Shown here one piece after another: positions 52,925 through 60,100 of a stretch of 64,000 bases of DNA (the stretch's first letter is position 1; every line of letters begins with the position of its first letter). The notes beneath the pieces are model-generated. The model did not search any database, had not been told where the DNA came from, and saw only the letters and a program-made list of their open reading frames with translations. Source of the DNA: RDXT01 sp033762375 (lineage in GTDB: Bacteria; Bacteroidota; Bacteroidia; J057); contig JANRLQ010000027.1 of NCBI GenBank assembly GCA_033762375.1, positions 1 through 64,000 on the forward strand, read 5' to 3'. Made by a program: the position numbers and the translations under genes.

Positions 52925-53830
52925 ATGGAACTGACAGAACCCAAACCCCGCGTCGAAAACCTGGCCATTGCTTTTGCCTGGCTGGGTCTGGCATATATGG
53001 TCGCGGCTTTTCTGGGCATGGAGATCGCTGTATGGCTGCCCGGCACCGGCGGCATCTGGAAGGCCTTGCAGGCTGACCTGGTGGCTACCGTAGTTATTTT
53101 TGCCTTTAGCCTCGTGTTTCGCAATGCCAGCTTTTATGATCCATACTGGAGCCTGGCACCTATTCTCATCGGCGGGTATTTTCTGGGCGAAAGCCATGGC
53201 GCCGCCCAACCCCAGCGGGCCCTGGCCGTGCTGATCCTGGTGACACTCTGGGGCCTCCGCCTCACCTGGAACTGGATGCGGGGCTGGACAGGTCTGCACC
53301 ACGAGGACTGGCGTTACCGCGACCTCCGGCAGCGCACCGGTAAGTGGTATCCCGCCGTCAATTTATTGGGTATACACCTTTTTCCGACCCTTCAGGTATT
53401 TCTGGGATGTCTGTCCCTGTATCCGGCCCTGGCCTTGCATGGCAACCGCCTCAACGGACTGGATGCCCTGGCTTTTGTAGTAACAGCAGGAGCTATCCTG
53501 CTGGAGGCAGTGGCTGATGAACAGCTCCGTGCTTTCCGCCTGAAAAAACGTGCCCCCGAAGAAATACTTGCCACAGGGGTCTGGGCCTGGTGCCGGCATC
53601 CCAACTATCTCGGCGAAATCCTCTTCTGGTGGGGGCTTTACCTGTTTGGACTGGCAGCCAGCCGTGACTGGTGGTGGACCATCGTAGGGCCGCTGGCGAT
53701 GACCCTGATGTTTGTGTTTATTTCTATCCCGATGATAGACAACCGGATGAAGAAAAAACGTCCGGCTTATGCCGCACATATCAAACAAGTACCGGCGCTG
53801 CTGCCCCGCCTGATTGGCCGCTCCCGCTGA
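52925..53830 (+). CDS. DUF1295 membrane protein (steroid-reductase-like fold)
   Basis: A 301-residue membrane protein with six or seven hydrophobic helices (AFAWLGLAYMVAAFLGMEIA, ADLVATVVIFAFSLVF, LAPILIGGYFLG, ALAVLILVTLWGLRLTW and others). DUF1295 marks: RGWTGLHHEDWRYRDLR, ILATGVWAWCRHPNYLGE, YLFGLAASRDWWWT and IPMIDNRM. These resemble 3-oxo-5-alpha-steroid 4-dehydrogenases and isoprenylcysteine methyltransferases, in which the HPNY motif binds the nucleotide cofactor. The substrate is unknown. The 370-base upstream region is described as a candidate small RNA on the opposite strand. Confidence 0.85.
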   Translation: MELTEPKPRVENLAIAFAWLGLAYMVAAFLGMEIAVWLPGTGGIWKALQADLVATVVIFAFSLVFRNASFYDPYWSLAPILIGGYFLGESHGAAQPQRALAVLILVTLWGLRLTWNWMRGWTGLHHEDWRYRDLRQRTGKWYPAVNLLGIHLFPTLQVFLGCLSLYPALALHGNRLNGLDALAFVVTAGAILLEAVADEQLRAFRLKKRAPEEILATGVWAWCRHPNYLGEILFWWGLYLFGLAASRDWWWTIVGPLAMTLMFVFISIPMIDNRMKKKRPAYAAHIKQVPALLPRLIGRSR

Positions 53831-53854
53831 TCTTTGAGGCAGTTGCTCTCCCGG

Positions 53855-53953
53855 CAGGTCCCCGGACAGCGAGGTATGCGCCTGATTCGGAGCCTCCCGT
53901 CAGCAATAATCATGTCGGGTATTGGGTAGAGACGCGATTCATCGCGTCTCTAC
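53855..53953. repeat. Direct repeat copy 1 ending in a 12-bp palindrome
   Basis: Starts with caggtccccggac, continues with cgcctgattcgg, cctcccgtcagcaataat and catgtcgggtattggg, and ends in a perfect hairpin (53926-53953: gtagagacgcga, loop ttca, tcgcgtctctac). Copy 2 differs only in the left third and a few bases. Confidence 0.9.
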
Positions 53954-54038
53954 CGGGTGCTGTGCACCGCTATTCCCCTCCTGCGGAGGGGTAGGGCGGC
54001 GGGTACGCCGACCGGGGTGGTTCGCAGGCTCAGGCTTG

Positions 54039-54067
54039 GTAGGGGCGGCCTGCCGGACCGCCCCTAC
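54039..54067. repeat. GC-rich palindrome between the direct repeats
   Basis: The arms gtaggggcgg (54039-54048) and ccgcccctac (54058-54067) are perfect complements. This kind of element (gtaggggcg...cgcccctac) occurs in many genomes as a dispersed palindrome; it is recalled, not searched. Confidence 0.75.
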
Positions 54068-54227
54068 GGCACGCCCGCTCCCCGCTGGCGCAGGGTTGTG
54101 CCCTGTGCCAGTTATGACCGGGGTTATGCCCCGTCCTATGCCACCCCTTCGGGGTTACGCCAGCAGGTGTGGTTGAGGTTGGGCTATCATCTTGCCATCC
54201 CTTCGGGATTGGGCTGCGCCGGGCACC

Positions 54228-54325
54228 CAGGTCCCCGGACCGTTGTCACGCGCCTGATTCGGGGCCTCCCGTCAGCAATAATCATGTCGGGTATTGGGTA
54301 GAGACGCGATTCATCGCGTCTCTAC
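54228..54325. repeat. Direct repeat copy 2 ending in a 12-bp palindrome
   Basis: Nearly identical to copy 1 over the right two thirds, including the hairpin gtagagacgcga / tcgcgtctctac (54298-54325). The left third keeps the caggtccccggac start but varies in the middle. Confidence 0.9.
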
Positions 54326-54347
54326 TGATAGGAGTGGCCCGCAGGGC

Positions 54348-54845
54348 TTATTTATACTCCTTGGGGCCGTCTTTTTCCGGGAGGGAGATAGAGCCGGGGA
54401 TGCCCAGGAGCGGGTATTCTTTTCGCAGGGGAAAAAACTGGAAGTCCTCCGGGAGATACATCCGGCGGAAGTCTGGATGGCCCCGGAATACGATGCCGAG
54501 CATGTCGTAGGCCTCCCGCTCGTGCCAGGCAGCACCAGGCCAAAGGCCGATGGCTGTTTCCAGCTCGGGCTGGTCTTCTTCTACACGGCAGCTCACGCGC
54601 AGGCGCTGCTGGTGGGCGTGTGACACGATATTGTAGGAAACCTCAAACCGCTTCTCGTCCGTGTAGTGGTCGGAGGCGGTCATATCAGCCAGATAATTAA
54701 ACCCGAATTTATTTTTCAGGATGTCCAGCACGACCAGGATATGTTCAGGCCGGACTTCCAGGGTCGTTTCATCCGCGTATCCCCGGATGTCCAGGATATA
54801 ATCTTGTACGGTGTCCTGCCGGATGGTATCGAGAAACGTGCTCAT
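54348..54845 (-). CDS. nuoC: NADH-quinone oxidoreductase subunit C
   Basis: A 165-residue protein of the complex I 30-kDa family. The family signature is WHEREAYDMLGIVFRGHPDFRR by region (about 107-128), followed by YLPEDFQFFPLRKEYPL. NuoC lies in the peripheral arm of complex I and joins the quinone-reducing module. Here it is alone: no other nuo gene is within the window. It is followed on the plus side by the palindromic repeat spacer and preceded by pyrE on the same strand with about 50 bases between, so it could be in a transcription unit with pyrE. Confidence 0.93.
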   Translation of the reverse strand: MSTFLDTIRQDTVQDYILDIRGYADETTLEVRPEHILVVLDILKNKFGFNYLADMTASDHYTDEKRFEVSYNIVSHAHQQRLRVSCRVEEDQPELETAIGLWPGAAWHEREAYDMLGIVFRGHPDFRRMYLPEDFQFFPLRKEYPLLGIPGSISLPEKDGPKEYK

Positions 54846-54897
54846 AAAAATAAAGTGATACGCTGAGAATCAATAAATTACGGACTCGCGACACAGA

Positions 54898-55524
54898 TCA
54901 GGGTTTCCAGTTGGCGGGGTCTTCGCGCCAGCGGAGTATAAGTGCCTGATCTTCGGGCCTAAGATAGGCAAATTGTACGGCTTTCTCCAAGAGGTGATGC
55001 AGGGTTGTGAGGGAATGATAGGAGACTCCCGTCTCCGCAAACGCCACATCTGCCTGCGGAAAACCATAACTGAAAATCGCCAGCACCCCCCTGACCTCGG
55101 CACCGGTAGCCTGCAGGGCCTGTACAGCCTGTGCACTGCTTTTGCCGGTGGAGATCAGGTCTTCGATGACCACATAGGGTTTGTCTGCCTCGATGCGGCC
55201 CTCTACGAGGTTTTGCATCCCGTGGCCCTTGGCCTGGGCGCGGATATACACAAAAGGTAACCCCAGCAGCTCGGCAGCCAGTGCCCCCCATGCAATCGCG
55301 CCGGTAGCTACTCCTGCAAGGGCTGCTGCGTCAGGATACCGGGACCGGATCTCATCTGCAAATGCCTCGGTGACGGCCCGGCGTATCTCCGGAAATGACA
55401 GAATCATCCGGTTGTCACAGTACAGGGGCGAAAGCCAGCCCGAACTCCACGTGAACGGCGGGTCAACCCGCAGTTTTACAGCTTGTATGGAAAGTAAATA
55501 TTCCGCTATTTTGCCTGACGACAT
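54898..55524 (-). CDS. pyrE: Orotate phosphoribosyltransferase
   Basis: A 208-residue enzyme of pyrimidine synthesis, joining orotate and PRPP to form OMP. The PRPP-binding motif is VVIEDLISTGKS, and family marks are SGWLSPLYCDNR, GVATGAIAWGA and RAQAKGHGMQN, which carry the Lys and His residues near the active site. Length is standard. It stands back to back with the Nudix gene (26 bases between their starts), so their promoters overlap, and it precedes nuoC on the same strand. Confidence 0.95.
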   Translation of the reverse strand: MSSGKIAEYLLSIQAVKLRVDPPFTWSSGWLSPLYCDNRMILSFPEIRRAVTEAFADEIRSRYPDAAALAGVATGAIAWGALAAELLGLPFVYIRAQAKGHGMQNLVEGRIEADKPYVVIEDLISTGKSSAQAVQALQATGAEVRGVLAIFSYGFPQADVAFAETGVSYHSLTTLHHLLEKAVQFAYLRPEDQALILRWREDPANWKP

Positions 55525-55550
55525 GGTGTATGGTTTTGGACGACCAAGGT

Positions 55551-56276
55551 ATGAAAATTTTTGCCCTGAACCTCTGTTTGGATTTTACGGTTTCCGAACC
55601 TGGCACCCCGCCCCCTGATACGCTGCACCCCGCCAAATCCTGGCGCCAGTGGCTAGCAGGCGGACATTTTACCCCTGGACAGACCGTTCAGGTGGCAGGT
55701 GTGGCGGATAAAAAATTCTGCAAAGAACTGTTTGAATTTCAGGCAGACGACATCTGGCGCAGCCGGGACCTGGTGATCCAGGTGGTGTTTGCGACTGAGG
55801 CTGACCGCGACTACGTGACCTCAAAGTTTACGGATAAATGTAAGGAAGTCACAGCTGCCGGTGGGGTTGTGATCAATGAAAAAGGCGAATTTTTGTTTAT
55901 CCTGCACCGGGGCGTATGGACCCTGCCCAAGGGACTCGTCCAGCGCAATGAACCCCTGACCGAGGGCGCACTCCGGGAGGTGGGGGAGGAGACCGGCCTG
56001 GTACGGCATCAGTTGGAGCGGTTTGCGGGGATCACCCGCCATACCCACCTCCGCAAAGGAAAATGGTCGCTCAAAACTACTTACTGGTTTGAGATGAGTG
56101 CCAGCTCTGCCGAGGCCATACGCCCTCAGCTTGACGAAGACATCACCCAGGTGGCCTGGATCACACCCGCCCGCTGGCAGGAAATGGCTCCTACCAGCTA
56201 CCCGCTCACCCGGCAGCTCATGGAGCATGTGTTTCTGATGAATATCCTCCAGCGGGACGTCCCTGGCACTTTTTGA
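55551..56276 (+). CDS. Nudix hydrolase with N-terminal DUF-type part
   Basis: A 241-residue protein. The ATG at 55551 opens the conserved-looking MKIFALNLC. Residues about 1-100 form an unassigned alpha/beta part (HFTPGQTVQVAG, FEFQADDIWRSRD). Residues about 105-235 are a Nudix domain with a complete box: GLVQRNEPLTEGALREVGEE by region, which fits GX5EX7REUXEEXGU. Nudix enzymes cleave nucleoside diphosphates linked to another group. The closeness to pyrE might hint at a nucleotide link, but the substrate is open. It ends 6 bases before the convergent lipoprotein gene. Confidence 0.88.
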   Translation: MKIFALNLCLDFTVSEPGTPPPDTLHPAKSWRQWLAGGHFTPGQTVQVAGVADKKFCKELFEFQADDIWRSRDLVIQVVFATEADRDYVTSKFTDKCKEVTAAGGVVINEKGEFLFILHRGVWTLPKGLVQRNEPLTEGALREVGEETGLVRHQLERFAGITRHTHLRKGKWSLKTTYWFEMSASSAEAIRPQLDEDITQVAWITPARWQEMAPTSYPLTRQLMEHVFLMNILQRDVPGTF

Positions 56277-56282
56277 CCGGGA

Positions 56283-56999
56283 TCAGTTGTGCTCCAGAAG
56301 TTCCTCCTGGTAAAAATAACTCTCTGAAGCATTAAACTCCCCGTTAGGGCCGTTGTTGACGATATTGCGGTCGTACTTCTTGATCAGGCCGATGCCGGGC
56401 GCATAAATTTCGTATGCAAACCGGTCGTAAATAAAACTATTGGTATCGGCCTTCTGGACCACCAGTACACAGTTTTCGTATGTGATACCCTGCACGGTGA
56501 CCGTCGTATCATCTGTCTCATAGGTATAGGCCTGTGTCCCGAGGTTGTTGTAGAGGTTGCCATTCCAGGAGACGCCCACAGATACCGGAAACTTCAGCAG
56601 GACGTACCGTACATTTTCCTCAATGCGCTCAGCATAATAATCCCGTCCATCCTCAGGGGCCAGGTACTGTTGCCAGATACGGCTCAGGACAAAATTATAG
56701 TCTGTCCCAAATTTTTCGTCCGAGCGGTACACCTCTATCAGGCGGGCGGTACGTCCGGTAAGGTCGGTTTCTTCGCCCGTCAGCAGCTCTTTTTTGTAAT
56801 AGGTATCCGGTACAGGTCCCTGGGTGTTGTAGGTGGTATCTATCACCAGGCTGATCCGGTAATGGCCCGAGTCGTGGGGGAAAATATCGTAGGTATGTGA
56901 TTTGATGGTGACCTTGACGCGCTCGCAGGCACCCAGGGCCAGGAGCGTCAGGAGGACAACAGACAAGGCGGCAAGCTGCGAAATAGGACGAGCTGACAT
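56283..56999 (-). CDS. Lipoprotein of unknown function
   Basis: A 238-residue lipoprotein with signal peptide and lipobox Cys25 (LTLLALGAC). The mature part is beta-rich with repeated Tyr/Asn/Asp/Thr (YRISLVIDTTYNTQ, SWNGNLYNNLGTQAYTYETDD, VQGITYENCVLVVQK, YAPGIGLIKKYDRNI). The latter half resembles the C-terminal fold of Bacteroidota proteins whose motif ends with GLVKKEV-type strands. No function is recognised. Next to a terminator (57023-57054) that separates it from the DUF4139 gene upstream on the same strand. Confidence 0.75.
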   Translation of the reverse strand: MSARPISQLAALSVVLLTLLALGACERVKVTIKSHTYDIFPHDSGHYRISLVIDTTYNTQGPVPDTYYKKELLTGEETDLTGRTARLIEVYRSDEKFGTDYNFVLSRIWQQYLAPEDGRDYYAERIEENVRYVLLKFPVSVGVSWNGNLYNNLGTQAYTYETDDTTVTVQGITYENCVLVVQKADTNSFIYDRFAYEIYAPGIGLIKKYDRNIVNNGPNGEFNASESYFYQEELLEHN

Positions 57000-57022
57000 G
57001 TTGTGATATTTGGGATAAAGGT

Positions 57023-57054
57023 AAAAGGCATTAGCGGGATTGCCAATGCCTTTT
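57023..57054 (-). terminator. Terminator after the DUF4139 gene
   Basis: The arms aaaaggcatt (57023-57032) and aatgcctttt (57045-57054) form a perfect 10-bp stem with T-rich ends on both strands, 27 bases past the stop of the leftward DUF4139 gene. Confidence 0.75.
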
Positions 57055-57080
57055 TTTCGGTATCATTACGTAAGGTCAGA

Positions 57081-58703
57081 TCAGAGCCCGGTCACAGGCT
57101 GGTCTTTGGGGTACTTCACCTCAAACTGGAGGGTGACCTTGCGGGTTTCGCCGGGTTTGAGGTCCAGGTCCCAACTGATACGACCACTCTCAGGCTGGAG
57201 CGTACCCCCGGAGACCTCCAGAGCCGTGATGACAATGTCTTTGTTTTGGGAGACAGGCACCTGATCGAGGAGATTCAGGCGGACAGGGGTGGTTTTGTTG
57301 TTTTTGACGGTGATCTCATAGCCGTAGGTTTTGCGGATATTGGAGCCGATGACCTTTTCGCTGGAAAAAGCCTGTACCTGCTCCCGTTGAATCTGCACTT
57401 TGGCGTCACGTCCCAGGGAAATTTTGAGCGAATCTGTCGGATTGTCCGTATTAATCTGGGTTTCGCCGACAAATGTCCCTTCAAAATACACATTGGCCTT
57501 GCCCCGGAGGAGGTCCTGGTGGATATAGGCTACGAGAAAGGCATCCCGGTCGGCTTTAGGTACGGCATAGTGCCGGAAGTCTCCCTTCACCTCAGAGCGC
57601 ATGATGTCCACCTGGTGCTCCTGGGCATCGGCTGGCACATCATACGGGAGCGAAATCGCAAAGTCCAGACCTAATTCCCCTTCTGTCGTTTCGGTATAAT
57701 CGTAAGCATACCCTGCTTTAGCCTCTTCACCCTCATCGTTGGAGTCAGCCAACGGTTTGTATGAGCGGGCATCAGCGACATTGGCCATCGGGGCAGGTGC
57801 CGGGCGGGATCTGCCTGTGGCTACACTTTCATACATAACAGGCTGATATACATCCACATACCAGGGAGAAAGGGTTGGGCTTTGGTTGCCGGTCTGATTT
57901 TGGGTGGTGGAGAGGCGGAGTTTGACCTGCTTCCAGTCTATGCCCGTGTTGTTGACAACATTGGCCTTGAGATACAGCTGAAGGGGCTCCGCTGTGCTGG
58001 CGACCCGGATATCATAAAAGGGGTTCCATCCGGCATTCTGCACCAGGTAGCGGAGTTCCATCGTAACGGTGCCACTGGCCGTCGCCTGAAAAGCTACCAC
58101 GACCTGCTGGGTGGGCTGGTTGCGCTGGGCTGTGATCTGCGCCAGCTCCTGGTTGTAGTCAGCGATCTGTTTCCGGAGTTTTTTGTCCCGGAGGGCAATG
58201 GCCCGCAGGCGCTCCCGGATCTGCATCAGGCGGCTGTGATAGAGGTCTGTGAGCTGCTGGAGTTCCTGGGCCGTAACCCCTTTTTCCGTCCCGCCCGTCT
58301 GGTTGTTTTTCAGGATCAGGGCCTGCTCGTTGTCCAGGACAAATTTTTCGTCGGCCAGGGCAGCCAATACCAGGTCGAGGGCCTCCAGGCTGTCTTCGAG
58401 CATCACCATGCGGGCAGGTTTGGCGGTTTTGCTGAGATAACTTACCCGGTCCGTGACGGACTGGATCACCCCGGCACCTTCGCCTTTGACCGTAATGCTG
58501 TTGGTGACAATAAACCGGGAAATACCGGAAAATATGATCAGGTTATCCCCTTTGGTGACTTTGACGCTGCCCCGCTCGGTGATCATCGCCCCCTGGCGAT
58601 ACACCTGGACTTCTTCTATCTCAGAGACAATCTCCACCTCGGTCGCCGCAAAGGCAGGGTGAAACAACAGCAGGGCAATCAGGCAGACAATAATTCGGTT
58701 CAT
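57081..58703 (-). CDS. DUF4139 (mucoidy inhibitor MuiA-like) exported protein
   Basis: A 540-residue exported protein. The ATG at 58703 puts a signal peptide first (MNRIIVCLIALLLFHPAFA); the frame upstream runs through unlikely sequence. The N-terminal part is DUF4140 (VQVYRQGAMITERGSVKVTKGDNLIIFSG by region). A coiled-coil (about 100-200: LADEKFVLDNEQALILKN..., RLRAIALRDKKLRKQIADYNQEL by region) precedes the DUF4139 beta-sandwich (MELRYLVQNAGWNPFYDIR, VVNNTGIDWKQVKLRLSTTQ by region). Such proteins are widespread in Bacteroidota and described as MuiA-like, without a firm role. A terminator lies just downstream. Confidence 0.88.
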   Translation of the reverse strand: MNRIIVCLIALLLFHPAFAATEVEIVSEIEEVQVYRQGAMITERGSVKVTKGDNLIIFSGISRFIVTNSITVKGEGAGVIQSVTDRVSYLSKTAKPARMVMLEDSLEALDLVLAALADEKFVLDNEQALILKNNQTGGTEKGVTAQELQQLTDLYHSRLMQIRERLRAIALRDKKLRKQIADYNQELAQITAQRNQPTQQVVVAFQATASGTVTMELRYLVQNAGWNPFYDIRVASTAEPLQLYLKANVVNNTGIDWKQVKLRLSTTQNQTGNQSPTLSPWYVDVYQPVMYESVATGRSRPAPAPMANVADARSYKPLADSNDEGEEAKAGYAYDYTETTEGELGLDFAISLPYDVPADAQEHQVDIMRSEVKGDFRHYAVPKADRDAFLVAYIHQDLLRGKANVYFEGTFVGETQINTDNPTDSLKISLGRDAKVQIQREQVQAFSSEKVIGSNIRKTYGYEITVKNNKTTPVRLNLLDQVPVSQNKDIVITALEVSGGTLQPESGRISWDLDLKPGETRKVTLQFEVKYPKDQPVTGL

Positions 58704-58987
58704 GTGCTTGTAAGTAATATTATACAGGAGAATACGGGTAAGATACAAAATCAGGCCATATTCCATACGACACCCCAAAAAACAAGCAGCGCAAACACGT
58801 CTGCCAATGTTTTGGGGTTGTACGCTCCTGCAGTAAGCCACATAAAAATATGCTGATATAACCGTAGCTGTGGGTGACACGTGTGAGTGATCAAGTAACA
58901 ATCTCATCTTGTCGCCGGGTCTGGATACCTGATGAGACAACGTGCCTGACGGTTCGGGGGAAAAAGTAGTCAAATTAAATCTTAAAT

Positions 58988-59001
58988 TATTCTATAGAAT
59001 A
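58988..59001. promoter_or_regulatory. Candidate operator palindrome
   Basis: The 14-base sequence tattctatagaata equals its own reverse complement. It lies 12 bases upstream of the TATATTTG element, where a regulator could bind and block or assist polymerase. Confidence 0.4.
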
Positions 59002-59012
59002 GATAGACTTTG

Positions 59013-59020
59013 TATATTTG
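59013..59020 (+). promoter_or_regulatory. Bacteroidota -7 element TATATTTG
   Basis: A perfect TAnnTTTG match. No good -33 TTTG was found at the proper distance, so it may depend on an activator. The transcript would start near 59026 and carry both leader hairpins. Confidence 0.5.
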
Positions 59021-59033
59021 TCGTGTTGTTTGA

Positions 59034-59062
59034 GCGCAGTATAATACTTGCGCCATTTTTTT
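59034..59062 (+). terminator. Leader hairpin 1 with T-run
   Basis: The stem GCGCA/TGCGC, extended through a bulge by GTAT/ATAC (59034-59053), is followed two bases later by seven T (59056-59062). It would act as a terminator inside the leader of the transporter gene. Confidence 0.5.
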
Positions 59063-59070
59063 ACTCATGC

Positions 59071-59106
59071 ACTCTATAAAAACAATAGACATTATAGAGT
59101 TTTTTT
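59071..59106 (+). terminator. Leader hairpin 2 with T-run
   Basis: The arms actctataa (59071-59079) and ttatagagt (59092-59100) form a perfect 9-bp stem with a 12-base loop, and six T follow. It is 35 bases before the transporter start codon, so it fits an attenuator. Confidence 0.6.
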
Positions 59107-59140
59107 CAGTCTGCTTTTACCTCCAATTCGCCTTTGCCTT

Positions 59141-60019
59141 ATGAAAAAGCTCCTCCAATCCCTTCCGCTTCGCACCAGTATCTGGGCTGTCGCCTTGTCT
59201 TCTCTGCTGTTGATTATAATCAGCTTGTTGGTGTCTGTTTTTTATCAACCATTAGTGGCAGCTATTCCACCGATTAATATTCCCGCTGCTTTTTGGGGAT
59301 TTGTCCTGGCAGGCTTTGCGGCTCAGATGGTAGATGGGGCTTTGGGAATGGCTTATGGCGTCAGTTCTACTTCATTACTGCTGAGTATGGGGCTCCCACC
59401 TGCCTCTGCGAGTGCTGCTGTGCATACGGCCGAGGTATTTACGACGGCGATGTCAGGGCTTTCACATCTGAAGTTTGGGAATGTACACAAGCGATTGTTT
59501 GCGTGTCTGGTACTGCCGGGGATGCTGGGCGCAGCGGTAGGCGCATATCTGTTGACCCAGATAGATGGCAATATGATCAAGCCCTATATCTCGCTGTACC
59601 TGCTGGTGATGGGGGCTATCATCATCCGTAAAGCATTGTTGCCTCGCCGACCCCGGAGCAAAACCAAAGCTATCGGCTGGCTGGCACTGGTTGGCGGATT
59701 TGTTGACTCTGTTGGAGGGGGTGGGTGGGGCCCCGTTGTGGCGTCTTCTCTGATTGGTGCTGGTCGCAGCCCCCGCCTGGTCATCGGATCTGTCAATGCG
59801 GCTGAGTTTTTTGTCGCAGTCGTGAGTGCCGGTATGTTTACGATTTTTATGGGTACAAGCAGTTGGCTGATTATAGCAGGCCTGGTCGTCGGCGGGGCCC
59901 TGGCTGCACCTATTGCGGCGGTCGTGTGCCGGTATCTTCCCCCCAAACCGATGATGATTCTTGTTGGCATTGTGATTATATCCCTGAGCCTGCGCACGTT
60001 TTATATGCTGCTGTTTTGA
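59141..60019 (+). CDS. TSUP-family (TauE/SafE) sulfite/organic-anion exporter
   Basis: A 292-residue polytopic membrane protein. The ATG at 59141 opens MKKLLQSLPLRTSIW; an in-frame start upstream lies in the terminator-like leader and is rejected. Hydrophobic helices include AVALSSLLLIIISLLVSVFY, FVLAGFAAQMVDGALGMAYG, LFACLVLPGMLGAAVGAYLL and MMILVGIVIISL. The internal repeat G-x-VDGALGMAYG and GGFVDSVGGGGWGP is the TSUP mark. TSUP proteins move sulfite, sulfoacetate or related anions. No other sulfur gene is adjacent. The structured leader upstream suggests expression control by early termination. Confidence 0.88.
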   Translation: MKKLLQSLPLRTSIWAVALSSLLLIIISLLVSVFYQPLVAAIPPINIPAAFWGFVLAGFAAQMVDGALGMAYGVSSTSLLLSMGLPPASASAAVHTAEVFTTAMSGLSHLKFGNVHKRLFACLVLPGMLGAAVGAYLLTQIDGNMIKPYISLYLLVMGAIIIRKALLPRRPRSKTKAIGWLALVGGFVDSVGGGGWGPVVASSLIGAGRSPRLVIGSVNAAEFFVAVVSAGMFTIFMGTSSWLIIAGLVVGGALAAPIAAVVCRYLPPKPMMILVGIVIISLSLRTFYMLLF

Positions 60020-60044
60020 GTGGCACGGTTTAATTCAGTACATA

Positions 60045-60080
60045 AAAAAACGTTGCGGCCCACAGGCTGCAACGTTTTTT
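60045..60080. terminator. Bidirectional terminator between convergent genes
   Basis: The arms aaaaaacgttgcggcc and ggctgcaacgtttttt, with one mismatch and loop caca, have A/T-runs at both ends. The hairpin separates the transporter gene from the leftward SprB-repeat gene. Confidence 0.85.
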
Positions 60081-60100
60081 ATACTACCTGTCCGTGTCCT

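Larger units (their letters stand above)
53831..54347. other. Gene-free repeat-rich spacer
   Basis: About 515 bases without a true gene. Several frames are open across it only because of GC-rich repeats. It holds two copies of a ~98-base repeat (53855-53953 and 54228-54325), a further palindrome (54039-54067) and shorter cccttcggg-type hairpins near 54140-54220. Confidence 0.75.
58704..59140. other. Divergent regulatory region with structured leader
   Basis: A 437-base gene-free stretch. Left part: an inverted repeat (accccaaaa 58772-58780 and ttttggggt 58810-58818) in the leader of the DUF4139 gene. Right part: a palindrome (58988-59001), a TATATTTG element (59013-59020) and two hairpins with T-runs (59034-59062, 59071-59106), all ahead of the transporter start at 59141. 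Confidence 0.65.

Noticed and set aside
53922..54510. Several overlapping open frames in the repeat spacer
   Set aside because: They arise from GC-rich palindromic repeats, change frame between copies and overlap nuoC.
58704..58973. N-terminal extension of the DUF4139 protein
   Set aside because: The 90-residue extension has no domain and hides the clear signal peptide starting at 58703.
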